Notes under the pieces: generated by a model
Database searches by the model: none
What the model was told of the DNA's origin: nothing
The model's input: only the letters and a program-made list of their open reading frames with translations
Part shown: positions 7,264-15,782 of the stretch, piece after piece
How positions within the stretch are numbered: the first letter of the stretch is position 1
Layout: the number at the start of each line of letters is the position of its first letter
Position numbers and translations under genes: made by a program
Origin: JAGWRI01 sp035700805
GTDB taxonomy: Bacteria; Gemmatimonadota; Gemmatimonadetes; Gemmatimonadales; Gemmatimonadaceae
NCBI GenBank assembly: GCA_035700805.1
Contig: DASSOG010000053.1
Coordinates: 1-64,000, forward strand
Reading direction: 5' to 3'
DNA: 64,000 bases

Positions 7264-8381
7264 GCGATTTCCTTGCGGAACGCGCGCGCCGCCAGCCCCA
7301 CGCCCACGACGGCATACACCACCATCGCCAGCCCCTGCACCCAGAGCACTTCCACCCCTACACCTTTCAGGAACACCCCGCGCAGCACCACCACGAAGTA
7401 GCGCGCCGGCACCGCGAGGGAAATCCACTGGAGGGCCTTCGGCATGGCGGCGATGTCAAAGATCAGCCCCGAGAGCAGCAGCGAGGGCAGGTAGGTGACG
7501 ATCATCGCCACCTGCGTGGCGAGGAGCTGCGAACGCAATGCGGCGCTGATGAAGATGCCGAGCCCAAGCGACCCTACCAGGAAGAGCACGGCCATGGCGG
7601 CCAGCAGCGGCACGCTTCCGCGGAAGGGCACGCGGAACAGGAACACGCCAATGAGCACGGCCGCGGTTACGTCAATGAAGCCGATCCCCAGGTACGGCAG
7701 CAGCTTGCCCGCGATCACCTCCAGGCGCAGCACGGGAGTGGCCGTGAGCTGTTCCATGGTGCCGCGTTCCCACTCGCGCGCCACGGTGAGCGAGGTGAGC
7801 ATGGCGCCGATGATCATCATGATCACCGCCACGAGCCCCGGCACGATCATGTTCACGCTGACCAGCGCTTCGTTGTACCAGGCTCGGCTCTCCACCGCCA
7901 CCGGCGGTGGGATGTTCGTGGCGCCAAGCACCACGCGCGACGAAAATGCGGCGGCGATGGCCTGGGCGTAGTTGATGGCGATGGCCGCCGTGTTGGCGTC
8001 GGCCCCATCCACGATGGCCTGCACGGGCGCCGGCTTGCGCGAGACGAGGTTGCGCTGGAATCCGGGCGGGATCACCAGCACCATGCGGACCGCCGCCCGA
8101 TCCATCAGCGGGGCGATCCCGGCCTCGCTCGCGAGGTACCCGGTGACCTCGAACCGTCCCGCCGCCTCGAAGGCCGACACCAGCGCCCGGCTCTGCATCG
8201 AGTTGTCCTGATCCAGCACGGCAAGCGGGACGTCGCGCAGGTCGAAGCTGATGATGTAGCCGAAGAACACGATCATCGCGGCGGGCACCACGAAGGCCAT
8301 CGCAAGGCTGCGACGATCGCGACGCAACTGGAGCATCTCCTTGCGGGCGATTGCGAGCAGGCGCTGCAGGCTGAAGCGCAC
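7260..8381 (-). CDS. ABC-2 type multidrug export permease (YbhS-like)
   Basis: The protein has 373 residues with the same layout as the next gene: helix 1 (AMAFVVPAAMIVFFGYII), a periplasmic domain with VLDQDNSMQSRALV and the ESRAWYNEAL motif, then five C-terminal helices with VAREWERGTMEQLTATP between helices 2 and 3. The two permeases presumably form the heterodimeric membrane pore of the exporter. The gene starts 3 bases after the ATPase-2 stop and overlaps the following permease by 4 bases. Confidence 0.88.
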   Translation of the reverse strand: MRFSLQRLLAIARKEMLQLRRDRRSLAMAFVVPAAMIVFFGYIISFDLRDVPLAVLDQDNSMQSRALVSAFEAAGRFEVTGYLASEAGIAPLMDRAAVRMVLVIPPGFQRNLVSRKPAPVQAIVDGADANTAAIAINYAQAIAAAFSSRVVLGATNIPPPVAVESRAWYNEALVSVNMIVPGLVAVIMMIIGAMLTSLTVAREWERGTMEQLTATPVLRLEVIAGKLLPYLGIGFIDVTAAVLIGVFLFRVPFRGSVPLLAAMAVLFLVGSLGLGIFISAALRSQLLATQVAMIVTYLPSLLLSGLIFDIAAMPKALQWISLAVPARYFVVVLRGVFLKGVGVEVLWVQGLAMVVYAVVGVGLAARAFRKEIA

Positions 8382-8384
8382 GCG

Positions 8385-9401
8385 TCAGCCCTCCACCGAG
8401 CCGCCGGCAGCGCGCACCAGCGAGACGAAGACGTCTTCCAGGGACGGGGGCACGGCGATCATGCGCGAGCAGCGCAGGCCGGACTGCTCCAGGAGGCGCG
8501 GTACGTCGCGTCGTGCCTCGGCTTCATCCTTCACCACGATATGCACCGCGCGGCCGAACATTCCGGCCTCGAGCACGCCGGGCGCCTGCTGCAGCGCCTG
8601 CACGACGGCTGGACCGTCGTCCACGATCAGCTCCAGGATCGGCTCGCGCATGGCCTGGCGCAGCGCGGCCGGGCGATCGAGCGCGATGAGCCGCCCCCGA
8701 TTCATCAGTGCCAGCCGGTGGCAGTACTCGGCCTCTTCCATGTAGTGCGTGCTGACGAAGATGGTGGTGCCGCGTTCCGCCAGGTCATATATGAGGTCCC
8801 AGAAGCTGCGGCGCGAAATGGGGTCCACGCCGGAGGTGGGTTCGTCCAGGAACAGGATGGGCGGTTCGTGCAGCACGGCGCAGCCCAGGGCCAGTCGCTG
8901 CTTCCAGCCCAGCGGCAGCTCGGCGGTGATGTGCTGACGCTTGTCGGTGAGGCCGGCCATGCGCAGTACCCACGCCCGGCGTTCTTCGAGGCGGGACCCG
9001 GTCACCTCGTAGAGGCCGGCAAAGAACTCGATGTTCTCGTCCACGGTCAGGTCGCCGTAGAGCGAGAACAGTTGCGACATGTAGCCAATGCGCCGCTTGA
9101 TCTGTTCAGCGTCGGTTCGCAGGTCGAAGCCGGCCACGCGTCCCTCGCCGGCGCTCGGAGCCAGCAACCCGGTCAACATCTTGATGGTAGTGGTCTTGCC
9201 GGCGCCGTTGGGGCCAAGGAAACCGAAGATCTCGCCCGTGGGCACCTGGAACGAGACCTGGTCCACCGCCGTGAATTCGCCGAAGGTGCGCGTCAGGCCG
9301 TGGACATCCACGGCAAGGCCGGCGCCCGTGTCACCACGTGAAGGCAGCGCCTGCGCGGCAAGACGACTATTACGATTGGTGAATTCTGTTGGTGGGGTCA
9401 C
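8385..9401 (-). CDS. ABC exporter ATP-binding protein 2 (second half of a YbhF-type ATPase), GTG start
   Basis: The protein has 338 residues from GTG at 9401..9399, which overlaps the upstream ATPase stop (GTGA). After a 40-residue linker it has Walker A (GPNGAGKTTT), a Q-loop (YMSQLFSLYGDL), Walker B (ILFLDEPTSGVDP) and the H-loop (STHYMEEAEYC). The signature motif is degenerate: LPLGWKQ instead of LSGGQ. In E. coli YbhF and RbbA two such domains are fused in one chain; here they are separate cistrons. The C-terminal segment (about 260-338) resembles the accessory regulatory region of exporter ATPases. It powers the two permeases downstream. Confidence 0.88.
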   Translation of the reverse strand: MTPPTEFTNRNSRLAAQALPSRGDTGAGLAVDVHGLTRTFGEFTAVDQVSFQVPTGEIFGFLGPNGAGKTTTIKMLTGLLAPSAGEGRVAGFDLRTDAEQIKRRIGYMSQLFSLYGDLTVDENIEFFAGLYEVTGSRLEERRAWVLRMAGLTDKRQHITAELPLGWKQRLALGCAVLHEPPILFLDEPTSGVDPISRRSFWDLIYDLAERGTTIFVSTHYMEEAEYCHRLALMNRGRLIALDRPAALRQAMREPILELIVDDGPAVVQALQQAPGVLEAGMFGRAVHIVVKDEAEARRDVPRLLEQSGLRCSRMIAVPPSLEDVFVSLVRAAGGSVEG

Positions 9402-10348
9402 GCCGGCACCGCGTCCGTTGGCGTTTCCGATACGCGCTGGATGAAGACATCCTCCAGCGACGGCTCCAGGTCCTGGACGTCGTGCACTTCGATACCGCCG
9501 GCAGCCAGCTGGGACGCCACGCCAGGCCAGTCGCGCGCCCTGTCCTCCAGCGACAGGTGGATGCTGTCGCCGAAGAGGGCTGCGTGGTGGACCGCGGGCA
9601 TCCCGCGCAGCACCTGAACGGCCTTCCGCGCGTCGGACGTCCCGAATTCGAGCATGTGGCTCGCCAGCGCCTGCTGGAGAGCCGCGGGTGCGTCGAGCGC
9701 GACAATGCGGCCGTGGTCCAGCAGTGCTACATGATCGCACCGCTCCGCCTCATCCATGTACGCCGTGGATACGAGAACCGTCACGCCCTGCGCCACCATT
9801 TCGTGGAGAATGAGCCAGAGATCGCGGCGTGAGATGGGGTCCACGCCAAAGGTCGGTTCATCCAGCAGCAGGATCTCGGGCTGGTGAATCAGCGCGCAGC
9901 ACAGCCCGAGCTTCTGCTTCATGCCACCGGAGAGCTGGCCCGCGAGTCGGCCCTCAAAACCGCCAAGGCCGGAAAATTCATACAGGCGCCTTAATCGAAC
10001 CGCGCGCTCACCAGTGGGCACTCGATACAGGTCCGCATAGAAATCAATGTTCTCGCGCACCGTGAGGTCGGTGTACAAACCAAATCGCTGCGACATATAC
10101 GCGATGTGGTGCTTCACTCCCTCGGGATCGCGCGCCACGCTCACGCCGCGCAGGGTCGCATCGCCGCCGGACGGACGGAGCACGCCGGCCAGCATGCGCA
10201 GCGTGGTGGTCTTGCCGGCCCCATCGGGACCGACCAGTCCGAAGAGCTCTCCGCGGCCAACGTCGAAGGACAGGCCGTCCACCGCCACCACGCTCCCGAA
10301 TGTCCGGCGGAGATCGTGCAGCGAGATGGCCGGCGGCTCGGCGGTCAC
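9398..10348 (-). CDS. ABC exporter ATP-binding protein 1 (first half of a YbhF-type ATPase)
   Basis: The protein has 316 residues with a complete nucleotide-binding domain: Walker A GPDGAGKTTT, Q-loop YMSQRFGLYTDL, canonical-type signature LSGGMKQ, Walker B ILLLDEPTFGVDP and H-loop STAYMDEAERC (Ala-Tyr rather than His before Met). Because its signature is good and that of its partner is degenerate, the pair should form an asymmetric ATPase with one normal and one weak catalytic site. Four-base overlaps join it to hlyD upstream and to ATPase 2 downstream. Confidence 0.88.
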   Translation of the reverse strand: MTAEPPAISLHDLRRTFGSVVAVDGLSFDVGRGELFGLVGPDGAGKTTTLRMLAGVLRPSGGDATLRGVSVARDPEGVKHHIAYMSQRFGLYTDLTVRENIDFYADLYRVPTGERAVRLRRLYEFSGLGGFEGRLAGQLSGGMKQKLGLCCALIHQPEILLLDEPTFGVDPISRRDLWLILHEMVAQGVTVLVSTAYMDEAERCDHVALLDHGRIVALDAPAALQQALASHMLEFGTSDARKAVQVLRGMPAVHHAALFGDSIHLSLEDRARDWPGVASQLAAGGIEVHDVQDLEPSLEDVFIQRVSETPTDAVPA

Positions 10349-11337
10349 TGGCCGTTGCCCCCGAGCTTCACATCCGCTGGCATGCCAGGCTTGAGGTTGT
10401 TTCCCGAGTCTCCAGTGATGCGCACTTTCACGGCGTACACCAGGGTCACGCGCTCCTCGGTGGTCTGGACGTTGCGCGGCGTGAACTCCGCCTGGCTGGC
10501 GATGTACGACACGGTGCCGGGGTAGCTGCTGTCGGGATATGTGTCCGTGCTGATCGACGCGCGCTGGCCCAGCTTCACCGCGCCAATGCGATCCTCGCGC
10601 ACGTAGATCCGCACCCAGCGGTCGCTGAGCTGCATGAGCGTCACCACCGGCATTCCGGCGCTTACGGTCTCCCCCGGCTCGCGATCACGTACCGCTACTA
10701 CTCCGTCAAACGGTGCGACGATCACGCCATTGTCCATGCTGGCGGCTGCCTGATTCAGCGCCGCCTGGGCCTGCTGCACCACGGCGCGCTGGGCATCGAT
10801 GCGTTCGGTACGGGGGCCGGCCTGCACCAGCCGCAACTGCTCTTCCGCATGCGTCTTTGCGCCATGCGCGACGTCGAGTGCCAGGCGGGCCTTGTCCAGC
10901 GTCTCGCGCGAGACCGCGCCGCCATCAAACAGTTTCGTGACACGGTCCAGGTCGCGCTGTGCGTTTGTCAGGCGCGCGGCGGCGGTGCTGTCGGCCACGC
11001 GGGCCTGCGCCAGCTCCTCCGGACGGGCACCGCGTTGCAACTCGGCCAGCCCCGCGCGCGCCGCCGCGAGCGCGGCGGTCGCCTGCGCCCGCCGAGCCGC
11101 CAGCTCGGTCCGGTCCAGCAGCGCGAGCGTGTCGCCGGCCTTCACGCGGTCGCCCTCGTGTGGCAGCACGGTGGCAATGCGCCCCGGCACCGCAAAGCCG
11201 AGGTCCGCGTCGGTGGCTTCCACCGTGCCGGACCACATGGTATTGGCCGCCGATGCATTGCGCGCGGCAAGGAACCAACTGGCGGCGCCGACGATGGCCA
11301 GCACGCCGATGATCGGGAGCACACGGGACTTGTTCAT
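10345..11337 (-). CDS. HlyD/YbhG-family periplasmic adaptor (membrane fusion protein)
   Basis: The protein has 330 residues. An N-terminal signal anchor (VLPIIGVLAIVGAASWFLAA) is followed by a lipoyl/barrel-sandwich half (TVLPHEGDRVKAGDTLALLD), a long Ala/Gln/Arg-rich coiled coil (about 85-215), the second lipoyl half (GVIVAPFDGVVAVRDREPGE) and a beta-barrel domain. The RTELAARRAQATAALAAARA and ARGGARPEELAQA-like spacing is typical of YbhG. It would link the inner-membrane ABC exporter to the TolC-type channel encoded just upstream. It overlaps both neighbours by 4 bases. Confidence 0.88.
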   Translation of the reverse strand: MNKSRVLPIIGVLAIVGAASWFLAARNASAANTMWSGTVEATDADLGFAVPGRIATVLPHEGDRVKAGDTLALLDRTELAARRAQATAALAAARAGLAELQRGARPEELAQARVADSTAAARLTNAQRDLDRVTKLFDGGAVSRETLDKARLALDVAHGAKTHAEEQLRLVQAGPRTERIDAQRAVVQQAQAALNQAAASMDNGVIVAPFDGVVAVRDREPGETVSAGMPVVTLMQLSDRWVRIYVREDRIGAVKLGQRASISTDTYPDSSYPGTVSYIASQAEFTPRNVQTTEERVTLVYAVKVRITGDSGNNLKPGMPADVKLGGNGQ

Positions 11338-12674
11338 GGGTTCGGCCCAAGGTTGTGAGCGAGCCAGTCAACCGACAGCTCGCCAAGAATGCGAGCGAGG
11401 TCCACGCGGGCCGCGACTTCGGCGTACTCCGCCTGGGATTGCGCGACGTGCGCGGCCATCAGCTTGGCTTGCGCGTCGAGGTAGTCCGTCTGCACCACGG
11501 TGCCGACGTTGAGCGCCAGGTCCTGGATGCGCGCCACTTCTTCTGAGGCCGCAGTGGCACTGCGCAGGGCCGACACGCGTGCCCGCGCATCCCGGAGCGC
11601 GGCGGTCGCCTGGTCCAACTGCTGTTCCACGGTCATGCGGGCGGCGCGCACCTGCTGGGCAGCGGCGTGCTGACTGGCCTCGGCGCTGCGGACGGCGTTT
11701 CCGCGTCCCCCGCCGGTATACAGGGGATAGGCCAGTGCCACTCCCACCTGCCACTCGGCGCCGTAGTTGCCCAGGCTGGAGCCGCGATCGATGTAGCCGC
11801 CTTGCAGTTGCACCGACGGGAGCCAGGTGGCGCGCGCCGCGTCCACGCCGAACTTGGCGGCCTGGGCGCGCTGCTCCACCTGACGAAGCTCGCTGCTGGC
11901 GTCCATTGCCTGCGCGGTCAGGGCGTCGGGGGCCAGGCCAGTGGAATCGAAGGTCGCCGCGGCCGGCGTCAGGGCGACGGCCGGCACCCCTGCCTGGAGG
12001 ATGTCGGCCATTGGAGTATCCGTAAGGCGTGCCAGGCGTCGTTCGGCGAGTTCGAGCTGGGAGGCCGCGCTGATGCGGTCGGCACGGGCGCGCTGCACGG
12101 CAGCGGACATGCGAAGGACGTCCACGTGAGCGGCCTTGCCCTGCGCCTCCAGTTGTCCGGTCCGGTCGGCCGCCGACTGCAGGGCCTTCAGGAGCTGGTC
12201 CTGCGCCGTCAGTTCCAGTTGCGCCACACAGACGGCCAGATAGGCGTGCACCGTGGAGGCGATCAGGTCCTGCTCGCTTGCCGCGACAGCGTCCCCAGCC
12301 GCGCGCTGGAGCGCGCGCGTGGCATTCACCTGTGCAGTGCGTCGGCCAAAGTCGAGCACCGTCCAGTTCATGGCGATGCCCGCCTGGTACAGGGTGCGGT
12401 CGAACAGCGGCGGATTGTTGAAGTCGAGCCCGTGCAGCGGCGCGACGACCATCGGCTGGTCGAACTGGTTGAATGCACCCTGGACGCTGAGCGAGGGCAG
12501 GCGATGCGCGCGGGCCTGGTTCAAGTCGGCGAGGGCGCGGTCGTTGAGGGCTCGTGCGGAGGCGACGGACGGATGCGTGTTGAGCGCGCGCGTCACGAAC
12601 GCCGTGAGCGTGAGGGAGGTTGAGTCCTGCGCCGGCACCTGCATGGCGACGGCGAGCAAGAGGGCAGTGATCAT
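11334..12674 (-). CDS. TolC-family outer membrane efflux channel
   Basis: The protein has 446 residues with a signal peptide (MITALLLAVAMQVPAQ) and two homologous halves, each ending in long helices rich in Ala, Gln and Arg, as in the TolC/OEP family. The conserved start of each half (ALNTHPSVASARA; TAQAMDASSELRQVEQ) and the LYTGGG turn near residue 300 are visible. It supplies the outer-membrane exit duct for the exporter encoded downstream. The E. coli cecR-ybhGFSR operon has no tolC, so this gene is an addition to that layout. It overlaps tetR and hlyD by 4 bases each. Confidence 0.88.
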   Translation of the reverse strand: MITALLLAVAMQVPAQDSTSLTLTAFVTRALNTHPSVASARALNDRALADLNQARAHRLPSLSVQGAFNQFDQPMVVAPLHGLDFNNPPLFDRTLYQAGIAMNWTVLDFGRRTAQVNATRALQRAAGDAVAASEQDLIASTVHAYLAVCVAQLELTAQDQLLKALQSAADRTGQLEAQGKAAHVDVLRMSAAVQRARADRISAASQLELAERRLARLTDTPMADILQAGVPAVALTPAAATFDSTGLAPDALTAQAMDASSELRQVEQRAQAAKFGVDAARATWLPSVQLQGGYIDRGSSLGNYGAEWQVGVALAYPLYTGGGRGNAVRSAEASQHAAAQQVRAARMTVEQQLDQATAALRDARARVSALRSATAASEEVARIQDLALNVGTVVQTDYLDAQAKLMAAHVAQSQAEYAEVAARVDLARILGELSVDWLAHNLGPNP

Positions 12675-13291
12675 GGGCCGACCTCCGGGGTGCGGGCAAT
12701 GGAGCGAAGCACGCCCTCCACCACGTGATCCGTGATCCGCGCCTCCTGGTCTGGAGCACCGGGATCGATGTTGACGGCGGTCTGGATGATCCGGCGTGCC
12801 GCGCGCACGAAGAAGGGCTGCGACATCACGGTCATGGCGAGCAGCCGCGGGTCGCCCTGGCGGAAGCTGCCGTCCCGCTGACCCGCGGCGAGGATGGTGG
12901 TCAGTGCGCTGAGGTTCTGGCGCAGGAGCTTGGCGATGGGTGGCGGGAGTGGGCGGTCGTCGGCGATTTCGCGGAGCAGGATGACGGGGGCGCCCGGGTT
13001 CTCCAGGAGGTGTGCCATGATGCCCCGGACGATTGCCTCAACCTGCTGGACGGGTGGCTGTCCGGAATTGGCGATGGCTGCGACCAGGGTGCCAAGCGGG
13101 CCGGCCATCGATTCGATGGCGGCGTGGTACAGCGCCTGTTTGGAGCCGAAGTGGTAGGAGACTGCGCCGAGGTTCACGTGGGCGGCGGCGGTGATTTCCC
13201 GGACGGAGACCGCATCGTAGCCCTTTTGGGTGAAGAGCCTGGAGGCGGTTCGCAGGAGTCGGCCGTGAGTGTCGTCGGTGGATGAAGTCAT
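12671..13291 (-). CDS. TetR-family repressor, CecR-like, of the efflux operon
   Basis: The protein has 206 residues. The N-terminal helix-turn-helix is clear (ASRLFTQKGYDAVSVREITA, then VNLGAVSYHFGSKQALY). The larger C-terminal domain carries the GIMAHLL and LREIADDRP segments seen in the CecR/DUF1956 group. It is the first gene of the operon and overlaps tolC by 4 bases, so it most likely represses its own operon and is released by an exported compound. Two palindromes sit exactly at its start, the first one including the ATG itself. Confidence 0.88.
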   Translation of the reverse strand: MTSSTDDTHGRLLRTASRLFTQKGYDAVSVREITAAAHVNLGAVSYHFGSKQALYHAAIESMAGPLGTLVAAIANSGQPPVQQVEAIVRGIMAHLLENPGAPVILLREIADDRPLPPPIAKLLRQNLSALTTILAAGQRDGSFRQGDPRLLAMTVMSQPFFVRAARRIIQTAVNIDPGAPDQEARITDHVVEGVLRSIARTPEVGP

Positions 13292-13329
13292 ACGTCCGTA
13301 TGACTAATACGTACGTATGAAATAATCAA
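13289..13329 (-). promoter_or_regulatory. Efflux operon promoter with twin TetR-type palindromic operators
   Basis: CATACG-TC-CGTATG lies at 13289-13302 and the perfect 12-base palindrome ATACGTACGTAT at 13307-13318. They share the ATACG/CGTAT arms and their centres are 17 bases apart. The tetR start codon is part of the first palindrome. On the minus strand TTGATT (13329..13324) can serve as a -35 box, with the second palindrome filling the spacer. Bound repressor would cover both the promoter and the start codon. Confidence 0.7.
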
Positions 13330-13432
13330 GAGACGAGAAATCGGGCCGGGATGCCCGCATATTTTGGCCAATCCCGACCCGATTTTCAGGCTCGACCGGG
13401 TGACGCCAGCACCCAGCCGAATGGCTGGCCCG

Positions 13433-13891
13433 TCAGGCCGCAGCCACTTCCGTGTGGACCTCGATCTTCCGCGGCTGAGCGGCCTGCGCCTTCGGAATCC
13501 TGATCTCCAGGACGCCGTTCACCGAGCTGGCACTGATGTGCTCGCCGTCAACGAACTCCGGCATGCGGATGGAGCGCTCGAAACTGCCGGTGACCCGCTC
13601 GTTGGCGTACACGCGCAGCTCGTTGTCCTTGGCCGACTCCAGCGTGGAGGTCTTGCTGCCACGCACGGTCAGCACGTTCTGCTCGAACGAGACTTCCACG
13701 TCCTTGGGCGCTACGCCAGGCAGCTCAATGGTCACCAGGTACGCGTCCTTGGACTCCGTGACGTCGAGCGCCGGCATCCAGACTCGGCCGGTCGGCATGT
13801 CCCACGCCGAGAAGAACTCGCGATCGAGCGCACGGTTGAGCGACTGCATGCGGTCCAGCGAAGTGGAGAGGGGACGAGTGGCGATCATCAT
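13433..13891 (-). CDS. Small heat shock protein, Hsp20/alpha-crystallin family
   Basis: The protein has 152 residues from the first of two adjacent ATGs at 13891..13889, with GGAGGA 6 bases upstream, one of the clearest Shine-Dalgarno sites in the window. The alpha-crystallin domain spans about residues 42-140: MPALDVTESKDAYLVTIELP, then GVLEIRIPKA, whose I-x-I-type pattern is near the C-terminus. Such proteins are ATP-independent chaperones that hold unfolded client proteins in the cytoplasm. A direct repeat CTTCAA-CTTCAA sits about 40 bases upstream, but I see no clear CIRCE or sigma32-type promoter. It stands alone between the efflux operon and msrP. Confidence 0.92.
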   Translation of the reverse strand: MMIATRPLSTSLDRMQSLNRALDREFFSAWDMPTGRVWMPALDVTESKDAYLVTIELPGVAPKDVEVSFEQNVLTVRGSKTSTLESAKDNELRVYANERVTGSFERSIRMPEFVDGEHISASSVNGVLEIRIPKAQAAQPRKIEVHTEVAAA

Positions 13892-14193
13892 GGTGTTCCT
13901 CCAGAGTCTTCCTCGATTGAAGTTGAAGTGTCCCGGGGCCGCCATGAGCGACGGTCCGCGGCTCGCCCGCCAGATGGTGCAGGGGACATGCCGCGCCCAA
14001 ACGGCCAGAGTGGCACCGAGCCCGGATCGCCGTTGTCTCACTCGGCAGGCTGCTTGCCCGTCCTCTGTCAAAAGTGCGGAGCCACCGCGGGGGCAGGGTT
14101 CAAGGGCGAGAGTGTGGCGGCCCTGGAATGGACCAATCGCGGCCTGGATCGGTATCTTGCGGTAGCGATCCGACTCCACTGCGAGGCGCCCTG
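13892..14193. other. Divergent intergenic region between hsp20 and msrP
   Basis: This 302-base gap holds the two divergent promoters, neither of which I can place with confidence. An inverted repeat GGATCG (14146-14151) / CGATCC (14166-14171) lies 23 bases before the msrP ATG and is a possible regulator site. Frames crossing the region are not convincing genes. Confidence 0.4.
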
Positions 14194-15120
14194 ATGCACA
14201 TCCGCCAGCCCGACGACATCCCGTCTTCCGAGATCACCCCCGAGCGCGACTACCTGAATCGTCGCTCGTTCCTGAAGGTTGCCGGCGGCGTGGGGGTGCT
14301 GGCGGCGGGCGGGGCGCTGGTGCCGCGGCTGCTCCGCGGTGCGGGCGGCCCGGACACGCCGCCCCCGGACAAGCTCAATACCTGGGACCAGATCACGTCG
14401 TATAACAACTTCTACGAGTTTGGCACCGATAAGTCCGACCCCAAGGCCAACGCGCAGGATTTCCGGACTGCGCCCTGGTCCGTGGAGGTAAGCGGCCTGT
14501 GCCGGAAGCCGGGCCATCTCGCGCTGGGCGACCTGCTGAAGCCGGCGACGCATGTCGATCGGGTCTACCGGATGCGCTGCGTAGAGGCGTGGTCCATGGT
14601 CATTCCATGGAATGGTTATGTGCTGGGTGAGGTCCTGAAGCAGTTTGAGCCGGAGCCCGGAGCCAAGTACGTGAAGTTCACGACGCTCTATGACCCGAAG
14701 CAGATGCCGGGTCAGCGCCGGTCCGTGCTGGAGTGGCCTTATGTAGAAGGCTTGCGCATGGACGAAGCCATGCATCCGCTGACGCTCCTGGTCACCGGCA
14801 TCTACGGCAAGCCGTTGCCCAACCAGGACGGCGCGCCCGTGCGTCTGGTGATCCCGTGGAAATACGGATTCAAGGGCATCAAGTCCATCGTGAAGATCGA
14901 GTTCGTGGCGCAGATGCCGATGACCACCTGGGCGCTGGCCGCGCCCAGCGAGTACGGCTTTTACGCCAACGTGAACCCGCAGGTGGATCACCCGCGGTGG
15001 ACGCAATCCGTGGAGCGGCGGATCGGCGAGTTCCGCCGGCGTCCGACGCTGATGTTCAACGGCTACGGCGACCAGGTGGCGTCCATGTATGCCGGGATGG
15101 ACTTGAGGAAGTACTTCTGA
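14194..15120 (+). CDS. msrP: Protein-methionine-sulfoxide reductase catalytic subunit MsrP (YedY)
   Basis: The protein has 308 residues from the ATG at 14194. A Tat signal (N-RR-SFLKVAGG, Arg23-Arg24) precedes a hydrophobic stretch, as expected for a molybdenum-cofactor enzyme folded before export to the periplasm. The sulfite-oxidase-fold core contains the Mo-ligating Cys129 (RMRCVEAWSMVIPW) and the KYVKFTTLYDPKQMPGQ region typical of MsrP. MsrP repairs oxidised methionines in periplasmic proteins using electrons from MsrQ, encoded immediately downstream. Confidence 0.93.
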   Translation: MHIRQPDDIPSSEITPERDYLNRRSFLKVAGGVGVLAAGGALVPRLLRGAGGPDTPPPDKLNTWDQITSYNNFYEFGTDKSDPKANAQDFRTAPWSVEVSGLCRKPGHLALGDLLKPATHVDRVYRMRCVEAWSMVIPWNGYVLGEVLKQFEPEPGAKYVKFTTLYDPKQMPGQRRSVLEWPYVEGLRMDEAMHPLTLLVTGIYGKPLPNQDGAPVRLVIPWKYGFKGIKSIVKIEFVAQMPMTTWALAAPSEYGFYANVNPQVDHPRWTQSVERRIGEFRRRPTLMFNGYGDQVASMYAGMDLRKYF

Positions 15121-15782
15121 CCCTGTCCCAGACGCTCGCGCGCCAGCGCTGGCTCAAGCCGGTGGTATTCGCGGCCTGCCTGCTGCCGGCCGCCGACCTC
15201 GCGTGGCGTGCCGTCCACCCCGAAGGGCTGGGCGTCAACCCGATTGAAGAAGCCGAAATCTTCACGGGCCTCTGGACGCTGCGCTTCCTGGCCATCACGC
15301 TGGCGGTGACGCCGGCGCGGCAGCTCTTTCGCCTGGGATTCCTGGCCCGGTACCGCCGCATGTTCGGGCTATTCACGTTTTTCTATGCGTGTGTTCACCT
15401 GTCCATGTGGGTGGGAGTGGACTGGTTCTTTGCCTGGGGGCTGATGGGCGGCGAGATCGTGAAGCACAAATACATCCTGGTGGGCATGGCCAGCTTCCTC
15501 CTGCTGTTGCCACTGGCGCTTACGTCCACCAACCGAGCCATGCGCTGGCTCGGGGGGCGGCGGTGGCGTCGGCTGCATCAGGCGGTCTATCTCGTCGCCA
15601 TCGGGGGCACGGTCCACTACCTTTGGGCGGTGAAGAAGGACACCTTCTTCCCGCTCGTGTACCTGGCCGTGTTTGTCGCTTTGCTGGCCTACCGCGTGGT
15701 GGCCCGCTGGACCGCACGGCGCGCCCCTTCTGCCACCCCGAGCTCCCGTGCCGCCGAGTCCGCCCTCCAGCGCAGCGCCTAG
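15117..15782 (+). CDS. msrQ: MsrQ (YedZ) haem-binding membrane subunit, probable CTG start
   Basis: The protein has about 221 residues with six predicted membrane helices, including FTGLWTLRFLAITLAVTPAR, YACVHLSMWVGVD and the late RRLHQAVYLVAIGGTVHYLW. Conserved His residues would bind haem b and pass quinone electrons to MsrP. There is no ATG, GTG or TTG at a sensible position. CTG at 15117 overlaps the msrP stop (CTGA), lies 7 bases after GAGGA (15105-15109) and yields an N-terminus (TLSQTLARQRWLKPVVFAACLLP) that aligns with E. coli MsrQ. The first in-frame GTG (15162) would remove the front of helix 1. Confidence 0.88.
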   Translation: MTLSQTLARQRWLKPVVFAACLLPAADLAWRAVHPEGLGVNPIEEAEIFTGLWTLRFLAITLAVTPARQLFRLGFLARYRRMFGLFTFFYACVHLSMWVGVDWFFAWGLMGGEIVKHKYILVGMASFLLLLPLALTSTNRAMRWLGGRRWRRLHQAVYLVAIGGTVHYLWAVKKDTFFPLVYLAVFVALLAYRVVARWTARRAPSATPSSRAAESALQRSA

